The position numbers and the translations under genes were made by a program. A DNA stretch of 64,000 bases from Stygiolobus azoricus (lineage in GTDB: Archaea; Thermoproteota; Thermoprotei_A; Sulfolobales; Sulfolobaceae): contig NZ_CP045483.1 in NCBI RefSeq assembly GCF_009729035.1, positions 248,001-312,000 on the forward strand, read 5' to 3'. Below, one piece after another: positions 17,616 through 27,363 of the stretch. Position 1 is the stretch's first letter, and the number at the start of each line of letters is the position of its first letter. The notes below the pieces were generated by a model. The model searched no databases, was not told where the DNA came from, and saw only the letters and a program-made list of their open reading frames with translations.

Positions 17616-18620
17616 ATGAGGGCTATTGTTGTTCCAGGTCCGAAACAAGGTTACAAGTTACAAGAGGTACCAGATCCTAAACCCGACAAAGACGAAGTAG
17701 TAATAAGAGTCGATAGAGCTGCATTATGTTATAGAGATCTACTCCAACTTCAAGGATTCTACCCGAGAATGAAGTACCCAGTAGTTCTAGGGCACGAAGT
17801 GGTAGGAACCATAGAAGAGAAAGGAGAAAATATAAAGGGATTCGAAGTTGGTGACAAAGTAATTTCTCTTCTATATGCTCCTGATGGTACATGCGAATAT
17901 TGTAGAATAGGAGAGGAGGCTTATTGCCACCATAGGTTAGGATACTCAGAGGAACTAGACGGATTTTTCGCAGAAAAGGCTAAAATAAAAGTAACGAGTC
18001 TAGTAAAAGTACCTAAAAGCGTTAGTGACGAAAACGCTGTGCTAGTACCTTGCGTTACTGGAATGATATATAGGGGAATCAGAAGGGCTGGTGGCATAAG
18101 GAATGGAGAATATGTATTAGTAACTGGAGCCAGCGGCGGAGTAGGCATTCATGCAATCCAAGTGGCTAAGGCTCTAGGGGCTAAGGTAATCGGTGTTACA
18201 ACATCTGAGGAAAAAGCGAAGATAATAAAACAATATGCAGACTACATAATTGTAGGAACAAAATTCGCAGATGAAGCTAAAAAAATAGGCGATGTAACGT
18301 TAGTAATAGATACAGTAGGAACTCCAACTTTTGATGAAAGCTTGAAGTCGCTTTGGATGGGTGGTAGAATAGTCCAAATAGGAAACGTAGATCCAACACA
18401 ATCCTATAATCTAAGATTAGGTTACGTAATTCTAAAGGATATAAAAATAGTAGGACATGCGTCTGCAACTAAATACGATGCAGAGCAAACTCTGAAATTA
18501 GCCGCTGAAGATAAGATTAAGCCAGTTATAGCAGGTACGGTCTCGTTAGAGGAGATCGATAAAGGATATCAGATGATAAAAGATAAAAACAAAATCGGTA
18601 AAGTACTAGTAAAACCATAA
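17616..18620 (+). CDS. zinc-type MDR reductase, probable acryloyl-CoA reductase
   Basis: A 334-residue medium-chain dehydrogenase/reductase. The N-terminal domain has ALCYRDLLQLQG and GHEVVG (catalytic zinc region) and a structural zinc site CEYCRIGEEAYC near residue 92. The cofactor domain has VTGASGGVGIHAIQVAK near residue 168. It is very like, from memory, the Sulfurisphaera tokodaii NADPH-dependent acryloyl-CoA reductase, which reduces acryloyl-CoA to propionyl-CoA in the 3-hydroxypropionate/4-hydroxybutyrate cycle. That assignment is by similarity only. ATG at 17616 is the start because homologues begin MxAIVVPGPKQG. Confidence 0.85.
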   Translation: MRAIVVPGPKQGYKLQEVPDPKPDKDEVVIRVDRAALCYRDLLQLQGFYPRMKYPVVLGHEVVGTIEEKGENIKGFEVGDKVISLLYAPDGTCEYCRIGEEAYCHHRLGYSEELDGFFAEKAKIKVTSLVKVPKSVSDENAVLVPCVTGMIYRGIRRAGGIRNGEYVLVTGASGGVGIHAIQVAKALGAKVIGVTTSEEKAKIIKQYADYIIVGTKFADEAKKIGDVTLVIDTVGTPTFDESLKSLWMGGRIVQIGNVDPTQSYNLRLGYVILKDIKIVGHASATKYDAEQTLKLAAEDKIKPVIAGTVSLEEIDKGYQMIKDKNKIGKVLVKP

Positions 18621-18645
18621 ATGGTATTATAGTATAATCTACAAT

Positions 18646-19260
18646 GTGGAGATAAAATTTTCATCAATTAAAGTACCGTCTAGCTTAATCCCTCATGAAA
18701 AGAAGGAGTTCGATCAGACTAAACAGATTTCAGAATATATTTATGAAGCGATCCGCAATTTGGATACGATTAATTTAGATATAGATGAAAAAATACTTTT
18801 TATCTATTCTATATTCACAAGTAAATTAGTAGATAACGTCCTCGAGAATTCATATTCTTACCTTTATGGGCTTAAAGGCTACAAGTATTTGTCTGGCGAT
18901 ATATCCATAGTACTAAGTGAGACTCTCACATTTGCTACTCTACATACATTATATGATGTAAAGATCGAAAATATATTGCCTTTTAGAACTGTGAAATATT
19001 TAGGGACAATAGCGGATGCCCTTATAGATCTTGAAAAAGAATCGAAATTAGCAAAAGAACTAGAGACGGAGAGTGGACTATTATTTATAAATATTAGAGC
19101 AGCTGTAAGCCCTAGGTTTTACTATGTAGTAGACAAAATTTGGAAAAGTATACTCAACTTAGAATTGGTCAGATATCCAGATAATTATGGCTTAATATCA
19201 TTGTTAACTAGAGATAAAGAAACTCTAAAAGAATCTTTCATATTCATTACACCACAGTAA
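18646..19260 (+). CDS. unknown conserved protein
   Basis: A 204-residue soluble, mainly helical protein starting at GTG 18646. No motif or domain was recognised: there is no P-loop, no cysteine cluster and no membrane segment. The middle, ALIDLEKESKLAKELETESG, may be a helical hairpin. It is followed after 2-11 bases by another unknown gene, so the two probably form an operon, perhaps continuing from the reductase gene 25 bases upstream. Confidence 0.6.
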   Translation: MEIKFSSIKVPSSLIPHEKKEFDQTKQISEYIYEAIRNLDTINLDIDEKILFIYSIFTSKLVDNVLENSYSYLYGLKGYKYLSGDISIVLSETLTFATLHTLYDVKIENILPFRTVKYLGTIADALIDLEKESKLAKELETESGLLFINIRAAVSPRFYYVVDKIWKSILNLELVRYPDNYGLISLLTRDKETLKESFIFITPQ

Positions 19261-19271
19261 GAGTGAGAGAA

Positions 19272-19766
19272 ATGAATTGCAAAAATCTAAATAGGGCTAT
19301 AGTAATGTTATGGGTAGGAGATTCAGAGAAAGCCAAGGAAGACGCAAAGGAGTGTATGAATTCATTAAAGGAAGAAATCAACAATTTAAGAAGCCTAATT
19401 AAAGAAGCTAAAATGGAAGCTGAAAATGAGTATTTACTACCTAAAACACTTAGAGAAAAGAGATTGAATCCCGAAGATTTGATTAAGGTAGCAATGTACG
19501 AATTATCTAGAAGAATATATCTTTTTAGTGGTAATACTAAAAGCAAGGAAAGATCAGGAATTATATATCTATGGCTAGATTTAGGAGTCAAAAAGATACT
19601 TAGAGGTTATTGTGAGGATTGTTATGGATATATAAGTACGTTACTAGGCAGCGGATTCGTAGTGATGGTAGATGGTGTAATCTATGCGGAATTTTTAGGT
19701 ACTGATGAAAATAAAGCTGTGGAATCCGTATTAGAGGCAATTAAAGGACATAGAAAGAACAAATAA
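19272..19766 (+). CDS. unknown protein with coiled coil and CxxC pair
   Basis: A 164-residue protein. The first half is a charged helical region that may form a coiled coil (SLKEEINNLRSLIKEAKMEA); the second half has LRGYCEDCYGYISTLLG, a CxxC that could bind metal or be redox-active, and a short beta-rich C-terminus. A GTG three codons upstream is possible; ATG 19272 is preferred. No family was recognised. It is paired with the preceding 204-residue gene. Confidence 0.55.
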   Translation: MNCKNLNRAIVMLWVGDSEKAKEDAKECMNSLKEEINNLRSLIKEAKMEAENEYLLPKTLREKRLNPEDLIKVAMYELSRRIYLFSGNTKSKERSGIIYLWLDLGVKKILRGYCEDCYGYISTLLGSGFVVMVDGVIYAEFLGTDENKAVESVLEAIKGHRKNK

Positions 19767-19862
19767 GAGAATAGCTTTAATAGAATACTTTTAGTTATTC
19801 GAACATATTATCTTAGAATGGAGAAAATTATGTTAGAAAAGGGTACTGTAATAGCGTTTACT

Positions 19863-20000
<138 letters not shown>

Positions 20001-20008
<8 letters not shown>

Positions 20009-20231
20009 TACTTAAAAATATTATGAAGCCCACATATGCCAAGTAGCCGAATATGACTAAAATTATTCCAAAATTTATGATTTTTATAAAAATAGGTGAA
20101 ATATTAAACCCGCCTAAGTTTATTTTAAACCCTAGAAAAATAACCAAAAATGATAAGAATATAATAGATAGAGAAAATACAAATAGAAACAGGCCTAGCA
20201 TCTTTATTTTAAGTTTATAACTTATATCCAT
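20001..20231 (-). CDS. small membrane protein, unknown
   Basis: A 76-residue, very hydrophobic protein with two predicted membrane helices at about residues 11-33 and 48-72 and a basic N-terminus ([10 protein letters not shown]). Its start overlaps the end of the epimerase gene by 17 bases, so it is probably cotranslated with it, and its stop lies in the tail of the tRNA-Lys repeat. No family is recognised. It could anchor a sugar-modifying complex, but that is a guess. Confidence 0.45.
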
Positions 20232-21138
20232 AGATCAGATCCCTCACTGCTAATCTAACTGCTTGAGCTGATGAATAATTAGGCTTCCATCCTAACTGCT
20301 TTATCTTACTAATGTCAAGTAGCATAAATCTGACATCGCCAACCCAGCCTCTACCCTCTCCTTTATCTACATATTCGTGCACTGGAGTCAGATTCATCTC
20401 CTCTTCTACTATTTTTGCAATTTCGTCCACAGTTATCCAATCTTCATTACCTACATTAAATACATCGTATAGACCATTAAATTTTTTTTCTAGGGTTAGA
20501 AATGCGTCTATTACATCAGTTATATATATGTAACTTTTTCTCTGCTTACCATTCCCCAATATTTCTAATTTATATGGATTTTTTCTTAATTTTTCTACAA
20601 AATCCCTTATAACACCATGAGATACTCTACCTCCTGTTACATTCGCCAATCTAATAGATACACCTTTTATTCCGTAGACTCTAGAATAATATTCAAGCAA
20701 ATGCTCTCCTAAAAGTTTGAATACACCGTAATTAGAAATAGGCTTTAGTTCCGTATTTTCAGGTGTAGGTATTTTGCCTGTCTCTCCATAAACTGTGGAT
20801 GAAGAGGCAAATATTAATAAACTAACGTCATTTCGCCTTGCCATTTCGAGCACGTTAAATGTTGCAATTACATCTCTACTAAAATGCTCGTAAGAATTAA
20901 TCATAGACGTCCTAACATCTGGATTTGCAGCTAAATGGTAAAGTATGCTTCCAGCTGGTATTTTTAAACTAGAAATTGAACTATCTCTTAAATCAATTTT
21001 AAGATACTTAGCCTTCTTATTCACATAATTACCATTGGAAAAGTCATCAATTACCACGATGTCGTTATATAATTTCGTTAACGCATCTACCAAATGGCTG
21101 CCTATATATCCCGCTCCACCGGTAATTACATAACTCAT
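20215..21138 (-). CDS. NAD-dependent nucleotide-sugar epimerase
   Basis: A 307-residue extended SDR enzyme of the UDP-glucose 4-epimerase/dehydratase type. It starts [20 protein letters not shown], with NAD-binding GGAGYIG at residues 7-13 and the catalytic pattern SSSTVYG plus YGVFK, i.e. the YxxxK pair near residue 142. The ORF runs upstream into the tRNA-Lys(UUU) gene, but that extension is tRNA sequence; ATG 21138 fits the family. The likely substrate is a UDP-sugar; the product is not determined. It is enclosed by the two inverted tRNA-Lys units. Confidence 0.82.
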   Translation of the reverse strand: MSYVITGGAGYIGSHLVDALTKLYNDIVVIDDFSNGNYVNKKAKYLKIDLRDSSISSLKIPAGSILYHLAANPDVRTSMINSYEHFSRDVIATFNVLEMARRNDVSLLIFASSSTVYGETGKIPTPENTELKPISNYGVFKLLGEHLLEYYSRVYGIKGVSIRLANVTGGRVSHGVIRDFVEKLRKNPYKLEILGNGKQRKSYIYITDVIDAFLTLEKKFNGLYDVFNVGNEDWITVDEIAKIVEEEMNLTPVHEYVDKGEGRGWVGDVRFMLLDISKIKQLGWKPNYSSAQAVRLAVRDLIYGYKL

Positions 21139-21197
21139 TTTAGTAGCTAATCTAAGATTTAGCGTATTTATATAAATTAATCTTACTTGATTATTTT

Positions 21198-21337
<140 letters not shown>

Positions 21338-21428
21338 GATTTACTTGAACTACTGATGTAAAATTCTACGGAAAAATATTTTGACACTTAAAACAATGTT
21401 CAATATTGTTTTACAATTTTTCAAATGT

Positions 21429-21710
21429 TTATTTTAATTTATTGATTTCATCAAATATTAGCTTAATTAATTTATATTTTCCATATTTTTTCTTTACCAT
21501 AATTAAGCCTGCTATACCTGATGTGGGATGTATCTTATCTTGAAAAATTTCCGGCTCTAATTCTAACCTTTTTGCTATCTCATAAATAGTATTAAGATCT
21601 ATTTTTTTATTAGATAGTTTTCCTATTTTTCTACCTTTTCTTCTGCTTGGAGCTTGAAAATAAGCCAACCATATTGCTACTTTCTCGCCTTCATAATCTC
21701 TTAAACTCAT
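21429..21710 (-). CDS. srp19: signal recognition particle protein SRP19
   Basis: Binds the tips of SRP RNA helices 6 and 8 and promotes SRP54 loading. The 93-residue protein shows SRP19 features: a start region VAIWLAYFQAPSRRKGRKIGK, then TIYEIAKRLELEPEI and a C-terminal basic part. Its start overlaps the end of rps8e by 4 bases, so the pair is probably coupled. Confidence 0.85.
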   Translation of the reverse strand: MSLRDYEGEKVAIWLAYFQAPSRRKGRKIGKLSNKKIDLNTIYEIAKRLELEPEIFQDKIHPTSGIAGLIMVKKKYGKYKLIKLIFDEINKLK

Positions 21711-22093
21711 TCTTTAATTAACACCGCATTTATAACTCCGTCTTGTCCAGGCCTAGAAGTCACTTTAGCTTTCCCGAGCTCTGTTTGTATTATGCTACCT
21801 TTTACAATTATCCCTCTTCTGGCATATTCTCTATTGGCAGGGGTTTGTATCACGTTTAAGATCTTTGCTTTCTTGACTTTTTTAGTCTGAGGATCAAGTA
21901 TATTAACATAAGACACATATGCTAACCTGACTTTAATGTTTCCTCCCATCACCCTTTCTTTTACTCTTACATCCTTATCGCTTAACTTAGTTTCTGTTGG
22001 AGGTGAACCTAGTTCAAATTTCCTCTTGTCTCTATGCTTATGCTTTAGCCCGCCAGTTATCTTTCGAAGATCATTGCCTTGGAAATATCCCAT
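21707..22093 (-). CDS. rps8e: 30S ribosomal protein S8e
   Basis: A 128-residue eS8 protein recognised by the KITGGLKHKHRDKRKFELGS N-terminus and TPANREYARRGIIVKGSIIQ in the middle. It is basic and of normal length for archaeal S8e. It heads a pair with srp19, 34 bases downstream of the uppS stop on the minus strand. Confidence 0.95.
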   Translation of the reverse strand: MGYFQGNDLRKITGGLKHKHRDKRKFELGSPPTETKLSDKDVRVKERVMGGNIKVRLAYVSYVNILDPQTKKVKKAKILNVIQTPANREYARRGIIVKGSIIQTELGKAKVTSRPGQDGVINAVLIKE

Positions 22094-22127
22094 GTGTTGA
22101 CTTATTAAAATATGTCAAATATAAAGT

Positions 22128-22916
22128 TTAAGCTCCGAAATTCCTCTTCCTTCTTTGATACGATCTAATTGCCCTCCATAGATCAATCTTCCTAAAGTCA
22201 GGCCAATAGGCTTCAACGAAAAATAGTTCAGAGTAAGCAATATGCCATAATAAGAAATTACTTATCCTAATCTCACCTGAGGATCGTATAACTAAATCAA
22301 TATCATCTAACTCACTGTCATATAAATAATTCTTAAAGGTCTCTTCGTTTATATGTTCTGAGTTTATTTTTCCAAGCTTACTGTCTTCTAAGATCTTTTT
22401 TACTGCATCTAAGATCTCTTGTCGACCACCATAACATATTGCCAAGGTTAGCTTCCGTTTATTATATGTTTCCGTTCTTTTTCTTAGTTCGTTTATTAAA
22501 TCTTTAATTTCTTGTGGTGTTTTCTCTAATTTTCCTATAGCTCTTACCTTTACTTCATACTTATATATAATGTCTCCTTCAAGTAATTCTTCTAGGCCAG
22601 CTTTTATATATTTAAATATAATAGAAAGTTCAAGATTACTTCGCTTGTCACAGTTTTCTGTAGATAAAGCGAAAACAGTGATATTTTTAACACCCATATC
22701 TAATAACCATATAAGTACTTCCCTAAGTTTTTTGTAACCATTTTCATATGCATCATTAATTGAAAGACTGTTTGTTCTCGCCCATCTTCTGTTTCCATCT
22801 GGTATTATACCGACGTTGTTTGGAAAGGGGCCGTTTTTTATCTCTTTCCACAGTACATATTCATATATTTTATAAATTGGTAAAAGTAGAAAATTTTTCA
22901 ATCTTTCTTTGAGCAT
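22128..22916 (-). CDS. uppS: cis-prenyltransferase (polyprenyl diphosphate synthase)
   Basis: Extends an allylic diphosphate with isopentenyl diphosphate to make the long polyprenyl carrier for glycan assembly. The 262-residue protein has [14 protein letters not shown] near residue 35, with the catalytic Asp and Arg, and a C-terminal segment [18 protein letters not shown] near residue 207 followed by [10 protein letters not shown], all diagnostic. The first 30 residues carry a hydrophobic amphipathic segment that may bind the membrane. Its start overlaps lysK by 19 bases. Confidence 0.93.
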   Translation of the reverse strand: MLKERLKNFLLLPIYKIYEYVLWKEIKNGPFPNNVGIIPDGNRRWARTNSLSINDAYENGYKKLREVLIWLLDMGVKNITVFALSTENCDKRSNLELSIIFKYIKAGLEELLEGDIIYKYEVKVRAIGKLEKTPQEIKDLINELRKRTETYNKRKLTLAICYGGRQEILDAVKKILEDSKLGKINSEHINEETFKNYLYDSELDDIDLVIRSSGEIRISNFLLWHIAYSELFFVEAYWPDFRKIDLWRAIRSYQRRKRNFGA

Positions 22917-23944
22917 AATTCTTCTATCGCTGATACATAAGTATTTATTGATATAAATATTTCTTCCAAAGATATACGCTCTTGATCAGTATGCTCAAGT
23001 CTTGAGTCACCTGGACCGTAATCAACAATCTGATTCGAAATTGTATACAAGATGTTCATGTCACTGGTACCGTATTTCCTTACTAATGAAGGCTTAAGCC
23101 CTTGTTTTATTAACCCTCTCATAATCATTTTGACTAAATCTGAATTAATATCGACTTTTACAGGGGGAACATCTTCTACCACTGCGACCTCACAGTCTTT
23201 ATATACATCTTTAAGATTAAGTATAATCTCTTGCTTTGAGGATTTTACTGAATACCTAATGTCGAAATGAATCAGCCCACTAGATGGACTTTTATTAATA
23301 TATTCACCTGCTGTAAATATAGTTGGTATAATAGAAGGAGTATCGTAAGATTTAGGAAACTTAGTTACTTGTAATAGTCTATTTGCCATGTCTACTATTA
23401 GGTTAGAGCTAGCAGAAGAAGAGTGTTCTGATACTCCCTTACACTTTATATCTACATGCAGAACTCCTCTGTATTCCACAACAATTCCAGTAGTGTTAGA
23501 TGGCTCACCCACTATAATATAATCGTATTTTTTACCACTGTTAACTAGCTCTCTAGCCCCCTTACTTTTATTCTCTTCGTCAGACAATGCGGTGAAGCTT
23601 ACATTATATCCTTTTTCGTTTAATATATATGTAGCTAACAGCATTGCCACCAAAGGACCCTTATCGTCTACTGCTCCCCTACCGTATATTACTTGGTTTT
23701 CCTCTTTAGGTTCAATAAAGCCGGGAACTGTATCTATATGAGACACCAATAAAATCTTAGAACTCTCACTACCTAAGTAATAAGATTTAGAAGGAGTAAA
23801 CTTTAAATTTAAATTTAGCTCTTGTGAAGCTTTCTCAAAGAAGGAAAGAGCGTTGTCCTCTTTCCCAGAAGGGGTATATATACTTAATAATTCAAGGAGA
23901 TACTCTTTGGCTTTCTGTTTTAAGTAATCCTTGCCTAATTGCAT
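22898..23944 (-). CDS. lysK: [LysW]-lysine/ornithine hydrolase
   Basis: Last step of LysW-dependent lysine synthesis: releases lysine from the carrier. The 348-residue M20-family metallopeptidase has the dizinc signatures SHIDTVPG near residue 68, GAVDDKGPL near 90, SDEENKSKG near 120 (catalytic Glu) and VGEPSN near 145. Length and order fit LysK. The start ATG 23944 overlaps the lysJ end by 53 bases, long for this cluster but matched by the family N-terminus ([19 protein letters not shown]). Confidence 0.93.
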   Translation of the reverse strand: MQLGKDYLKQKAKEYLLELLSIYTPSGKEDNALSFFEKASQELNLNLKFTPSKSYYLGSESSKILLVSHIDTVPGFIEPKEENQVIYGRGAVDDKGPLVAMLLATYILNEKGYNVSFTALSDEENKSKGARELVNSGKKYDYIIVGEPSNTTGIVVEYRGVLHVDIKCKGVSEHSSSASSNLIVDMANRLLQVTKFPKSYDTPSIIPTIFTAGEYINKSPSSGLIHFDIRYSVKSSKQEIILNLKDVYKDCEVAVVEDVPPVKVDINSDLVKMIMRGLIKQGLKPSLVRKYGTSDMNILYTISNQIVDYGPGDSRLEHTDQERISLEEIFISINTYVSAIEELCSKKD

Positions 23945-25067
23945 TTGCAGCTTCCTCCATATCCTCTTGAGTAATCATATAAGGTGGTAATAATCTAATT
24001 ACTGTAGCTCCTGCTTTTAATACTAATACTCCGCTCTCTTGTGCTACTTTTAAAGTGATGGATGGTGGAAACCTTGTGTCTATACCAATCATAAGTCCTT
24101 TTCCCCTAATCTCTCTAACTGACTTTAAATCTCCCAACTTATCTCTTAGGATTTTCATAAACAACTCTCCTTTGTGATATGCTTGTTCATGAACTTTCTC
24201 TTCATGTAATACTTTACTTGCCGCAGTTACAGCAGCCATTGCCATAGGATTTCCTCCGTAAGTACTTCCGTGATCACCTTCCTCTAGCTTATTAGCAATC
24301 CAATCTGGTAGAAATAACGCGCTAACCGGAAATCCACCACCAATTGCCTTACCTGCTGTAACGAGATCTGGTGTTATGCCGTAATGTTGATAAGCCCATA
24401 TTTTCCCTGTTCTACCGAAACCAGCCTGTACTTCATCTACAATTAATAAGGCTCCAACTTTTTCAGTGGTTTCTCTTAAGGCTTTCATGAATTCTTCCTT
24501 TGCAGGAATAACCCCGCTCTCTCCTTGAACAGGCTCTACTATAACTGCAGCCGTATTGTTATCTATTTTTGACAAGTCGTTAATGTCGTTAAAATTTAGA
24601 AACTCTACTGGTGAAACTAATGGTTCAAAAGGTTCTCTATACCTCTTGTTCCAAGTAACAGAAAGAGCACCTGACGTCCTTCCGTGAAAGGCGTTCTTAA
24701 ACGCAACTATCTTTTTCCTTCCAGTTATCTTTCTTGCAGTCTTTAATGCGGCTTCGACAGCTTCTGTACCACTGTTAAGTAGTATAACGTTATCCATAGC
24801 ACTGGGTTTCACTTTATCTAAAGCATCAAGCATCTCGTCTCTAATTGGTGTTGAAAAAGAATTAGATAAGGTGATTATCTCATTCATTTGCCTTTGTAAA
24901 TAATGGATCACAGTTTTGTTTCTATGTCCAAGAAATGCTACTCCTATTCCAGTATGCATATCTATATATCTTTTACCATACTCATCCCAAACGTATTGAC
25001 CTTCTCCTTTAACTATTTTTAATCCTCTATCTCCGTATAATTGTATTAATTTCATTTTCTCACCCAT
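23892..25067 (-). CDS. lysJ: [LysW]-aminoadipate semialdehyde/ornithine aminotransferase
   Basis: Transaminates LysW-linked aminoadipate semialdehyde to LysW-lysine, and probably the ornithine equivalent. The 391-residue class III PLP enzyme shows [20 protein letters not shown] near residue 200 and the PLP lysine in [15 protein letters not shown] near residue 240. [12 protein letters not shown] follows. It lies between lysX and lysK with overlaps on both sides, as in the Sulfolobus lys operon. Confidence 0.93.
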   Translation of the reverse strand: MGEKMKLIQLYGDRGLKIVKGEGQYVWDEYGKRYIDMHTGIGVAFLGHRNKTVIHYLQRQMNEIITLSNSFSTPIRDEMLDALDKVKPSAMDNVILLNSGTEAVEAALKTARKITGRKKIVAFKNAFHGRTSGALSVTWNKRYREPFEPLVSPVEFLNFNDINDLSKIDNNTAAVIVEPVQGESGVIPAKEEFMKALRETTEKVGALLIVDEVQAGFGRTGKIWAYQHYGITPDLVTAGKAIGGGFPVSALFLPDWIANKLEEGDHGSTYGGNPMAMAAVTAASKVLHEEKVHEQAYHKGELFMKILRDKLGDLKSVREIRGKGLMIGIDTRFPPSITLKVAQESGVLVLKAGATVIRLLPPYMITQEDMEEAANAIRQGLLKTESQRVSP

Positions 25068-25906
25068 TCCGATATTTTCTTAATTAAGTATTGTGATACA
25101 TTGAAGTTATTTACACGAACCGTATTTTTATATTCTGGAACACCGTTTACCTCGTTGACGATATATCCTCTTTCTTTATCTTCAAAAATATCTATGCCGA
25201 GGAAAAACCCACCTATCACTTCCTTTACCTTTAGTGCTAAATCTTGTAATTCGTCATCGATTTTTAGAGGTTCAGCTCTAGCTCCTAAGGCCGTGTTTGT
25301 CTTCCAATTTTTCTCGTTTACCCTATATATTCCTACGGGAGCTTCATCTCCTATTACGAAGATTCTAATATCCCTATTAGGTTTATTGACAAATTCTTGA
25401 ACGAAGTATGCATAACGGTATTGTGAAGTAGTATATTCTTGGTATTCTAATAAACTCATAAGAATATCTTTTTCATTTGCTTTGGCAATCATTCTACCCC
25501 AGCTTCCTTCTATCGGCTTAATGACGACTGGGTATCCGAGTTTATCAGCTAGTTCAAGTGTTTTTTCTCTAGAAAAACTTACAAAGGTCCTTGGAACGTT
25601 TATACCATGTTTATTTAGTAAGGCTAGTGTGTAGAGCTTGTTCTCGCACCTAATTAATGTAGTTGAATCGTTAACTACTTTGTAATTATATCCCTCAAAG
25701 ATTAAGGATGTAAGTAAAGCTCTAGAATGACTAGTGTTTCTCTGAATTATAACGTCTGTATCAAGATTTAAACTAGATGAAACACCAAAGAAAGAATAAA
25801 AATCCTTAGTAAAAAGAGGGATTGTATTATGCCCTAATTTTTTCGCTTCCTCTATTAAGTTTTTCTCTTCCCATCTTAATAGATCATATGATACTCCTAA
25901 AATCAC
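25052..25906 (-). CDS. lysX: LysW-glutamate/aminoadipate ligase
   Basis: ATP-grasp enzyme that joins the amino group of alpha-aminoadipate to the C-terminal glutamate of LysW. About 284 residues. The ATP-grasp core has [15 protein letters not shown] near residue 125, [19 protein letters not shown] near 165 and the substrate loop [11 protein letters not shown] near the C-terminus. The ORF extends 9 bases further to a TTG, but GTG at 25906 overlaps the lysW stop as GTGA and is preferred. Sulfolobus also has a separate ArgX; this copy is taken as LysX from its operon. Confidence 0.9.
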   Translation of the reverse strand: MILGVSYDLLRWEEKNLIEEAKKLGHNTIPLFTKDFYSFFGVSSSLNLDTDVIIQRNTSHSRALLTSLIFEGYNYKVVNDSTTLIRCENKLYTLALLNKHGINVPRTFVSFSREKTLELADKLGYPVVIKPIEGSWGRMIAKANEKDILMSLLEYQEYTTSQYRYAYFVQEFVNKPNRDIRIFVIGDEAPVGIYRVNEKNWKTNTALGARAEPLKIDDELQDLALKVKEVIGGFFLGIDIFEDKERGYIVNEVNGVPEYKNTVRVNNFNVSQYLIKKISEWVRK

Positions 25907-26073
25907 TCTCCCCAATCCTCTCCTACTTGCTCAGCCAGTCTTACTGATAGCCTACCGTTATCGTTAAATACCTCTAATTGCGCACCGCACTCATGCTCTA
26001 TTATTTCTCCAGGCAATGCATCATCTGGTATTTCAACTGGATTACCGCATATGGGACATTTTGCGGTTACCAT
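25903..26073 (-). CDS. lysW: amino-group carrier protein LysW
   Basis: A 56-residue acidic carrier protein, starting [20 protein letters not shown] and ending EDWGE, the conserved tail whose final Glu carries the intermediate. The CPICG knuckle and the later [10 protein letters not shown] form the zinc ribbon. It protects and presents aminoadipate (and glutamate) derivatives to LysX, LysZ, LysY, LysJ and LysK. ATG at 26073; the stop overlaps lysX. It is easily missed because of its length. Confidence 0.95.
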   Translation of the reverse strand: MVTAKCPICGNPVEIPDDALPGEIIEHECGAQLEVFNDNGRLSVRLAEQVGEDWGE

Positions 26074-26114
26074 TTGTGATCAAGCTATTCCATATGAGTT
26101 AGAAGTTGATAAGT

Positions 26115-26147
26115 TTTTATGATAATAACCGGTTTTAAATTAAAACC
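26115..26147 (-). promoter_or_regulatory. lysW promoter with palindromic operator
   Basis: A perfect 17-base palindrome with 8-base arms, GGTTTTAA on each side of one central base, lies at 26131-26147 across the lysM stop codon. A TATA-like CATAAAAAC follows at 26115-26123, about 45 bases before lysW. Lrp-family LysM is known to act upstream of lysW in Sulfolobus solfataricus; this is a likely site. Confidence 0.5.
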
Positions 26148-26562
26148 AAACACGTAATACAATTGTGCTAGTCGTACTTAAAACTCCTTGCAAACTTCTT
26201 ATCTCATCTATAGTCTTATTTATTGCTGAGATGTTGTTTCCTCTTACTAGTGCAAGAATATCATAGTCTCCAGTAGTTTCATAAACGGTTTCTACTCCAG
26301 AGATTTTAACAATCTTTTTAGATATTTCTGGTGTTGGAATTTGAGGCGCTGTCTTTACCATAACTATAGCCCTAATCTCGTTGTCTAGCTCATAATCTAT
26401 AGTAAACCTCTTTATAATTCCAGCCTTAATTAGTCTCTCTATTCTCTTCCTAGCTGCAGCTTCACTTATTTTTAGTTCTCTAGCTATACTTGTATAAGAT
26501 GTCCTTGAATTTTTCCTTAATATTTCTAGGATTTTTATATCATTCTGGTCTATTTCTACCAT
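26140..26562 (-). CDS. lysM: Lrp/AsnC-family regulator LysM
   Basis: A 140-residue Lrp-type regulator. The N-terminal helix-turn-helix reads DIKILEILRKNSRTSYTSIA followed by ISEAAARKRIERLI; the C-terminal RAM domain has YETTGDYDILALVRG, which binds the amino-acid effector. LysM of Sulfolobus activates lysWXJK when lysine is low. ATG at 26562 overlaps the lysZ stop by one base; a GTG one codon earlier is also in frame. Directly downstream is the lysW promoter region with a palindrome. Confidence 0.9.
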   Translation of the reverse strand: MVEIDQNDIKILEILRKNSRTSYTSIARELKISEAAARKRIERLIKAGIIKRFTIDYELDNEIRAIVMVKTAPQIPTPEISKKIVKISGVETVYETTGDYDILALVRGNNISAINKTIDEIRSLQGVLSTTSTIVLRVWF

Positions 26563-27362
26563 CACTCGATCACCGTACCCTTACCGTTAAGTGCATTATT
26601 TATTGCATCTTTCACTAATCCATTTGAAATTATAACTTTTTTAACGCCTTTTTCTACCGCTTCAGCACTCATAAGTAGTTTTCTATTCATACCCGGTCCA
26701 ATCTTCATTGCTAACTCTTTAGCTTCAGCAATTGATAAATGTGAAATCACGCTATTATTAACTAATACTCCATCTACATCGGTTAAGACTATTAAGCTGT
26801 CAGCTTTTAGAGAGCTAGCTAAACCAAAAGCCATTTGATCTCCGTCTACGTTTAAAAGAGTGTTTTCTTGAGGGTCATATGCTAATGGAGAGAAAACTAT
26901 CAAATTAAATGTACTAAATAGGGAATTAATTACTACTGTATTTACTTCTTTGATTTTACCAGTGTACCCACCTTCTATTATCCTTTTTCTACCTCTCTCA
27001 TCAAGAATTATAATTTTCTTCTTTCTCTCTGCTATTACTGACCTACCGTCAGCGCCAGTAATTCCTATCGAAGGAATATAAGAAGAAACTTTTGAAACTA
27101 CTTGTCTAGAAATAAGGCTCATTACCATTATAAACACTTCTAATTCCTCTTTAGTAGTATATCTACTTCTTATTCCCTCAGGTGAAGTCACAAATTTAGG
27201 TTCTATACCCAACTTCTTAGAAAGCTCAGTAACCTGATCTCCGCCTCCATGAACAAAAATTAACTTCGAATCCTTTTTAGACGTAACGTAACTTATTATA
27301 CTTTCTATTAATCCATCAAAGTTATTTTTAATTACTCTGCCTCCTGCTTTTACTACAATCAT
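26562..27362 (-). CDS. lysZ: [LysW]-aminoadipate/glutamate kinase
   Basis: Phosphorylates the side-chain carboxylate of LysW-bound aminoadipate. The 266-residue amino-acid-kinase protein has VVKAGGRVI at the start, FVHGGGDQVTELSKKLG near residue 36, DVDGVLVNN near residue 199 and GPGMNRKLLMSAEAVEKG near residue 226. It resembles acetylglutamate kinase, its paralogue in other organisms. It sits between lysY (1-base gap) and lysM. Confidence 0.93.
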   Translation of the reverse strand: MIVVKAGGRVIKNNFDGLIESIISYVTSKKDSKLIFVHGGGDQVTELSKKLGIEPKFVTSPEGIRSRYTTKEELEVFIMVMSLISRQVVSKVSSYIPSIGITGADGRSVIAERKKKIIILDERGRKRIIEGGYTGKIKEVNTVVINSLFSTFNLIVFSPLAYDPQENTLLNVDGDQMAFGLASSLKADSLIVLTDVDGVLVNNSVISHLSIAEAKELAMKIGPGMNRKLLMSAEAVEKGVKKVIISNGLVKDAINNALNGKGTVIE

Positions 27363-27363
27363 T

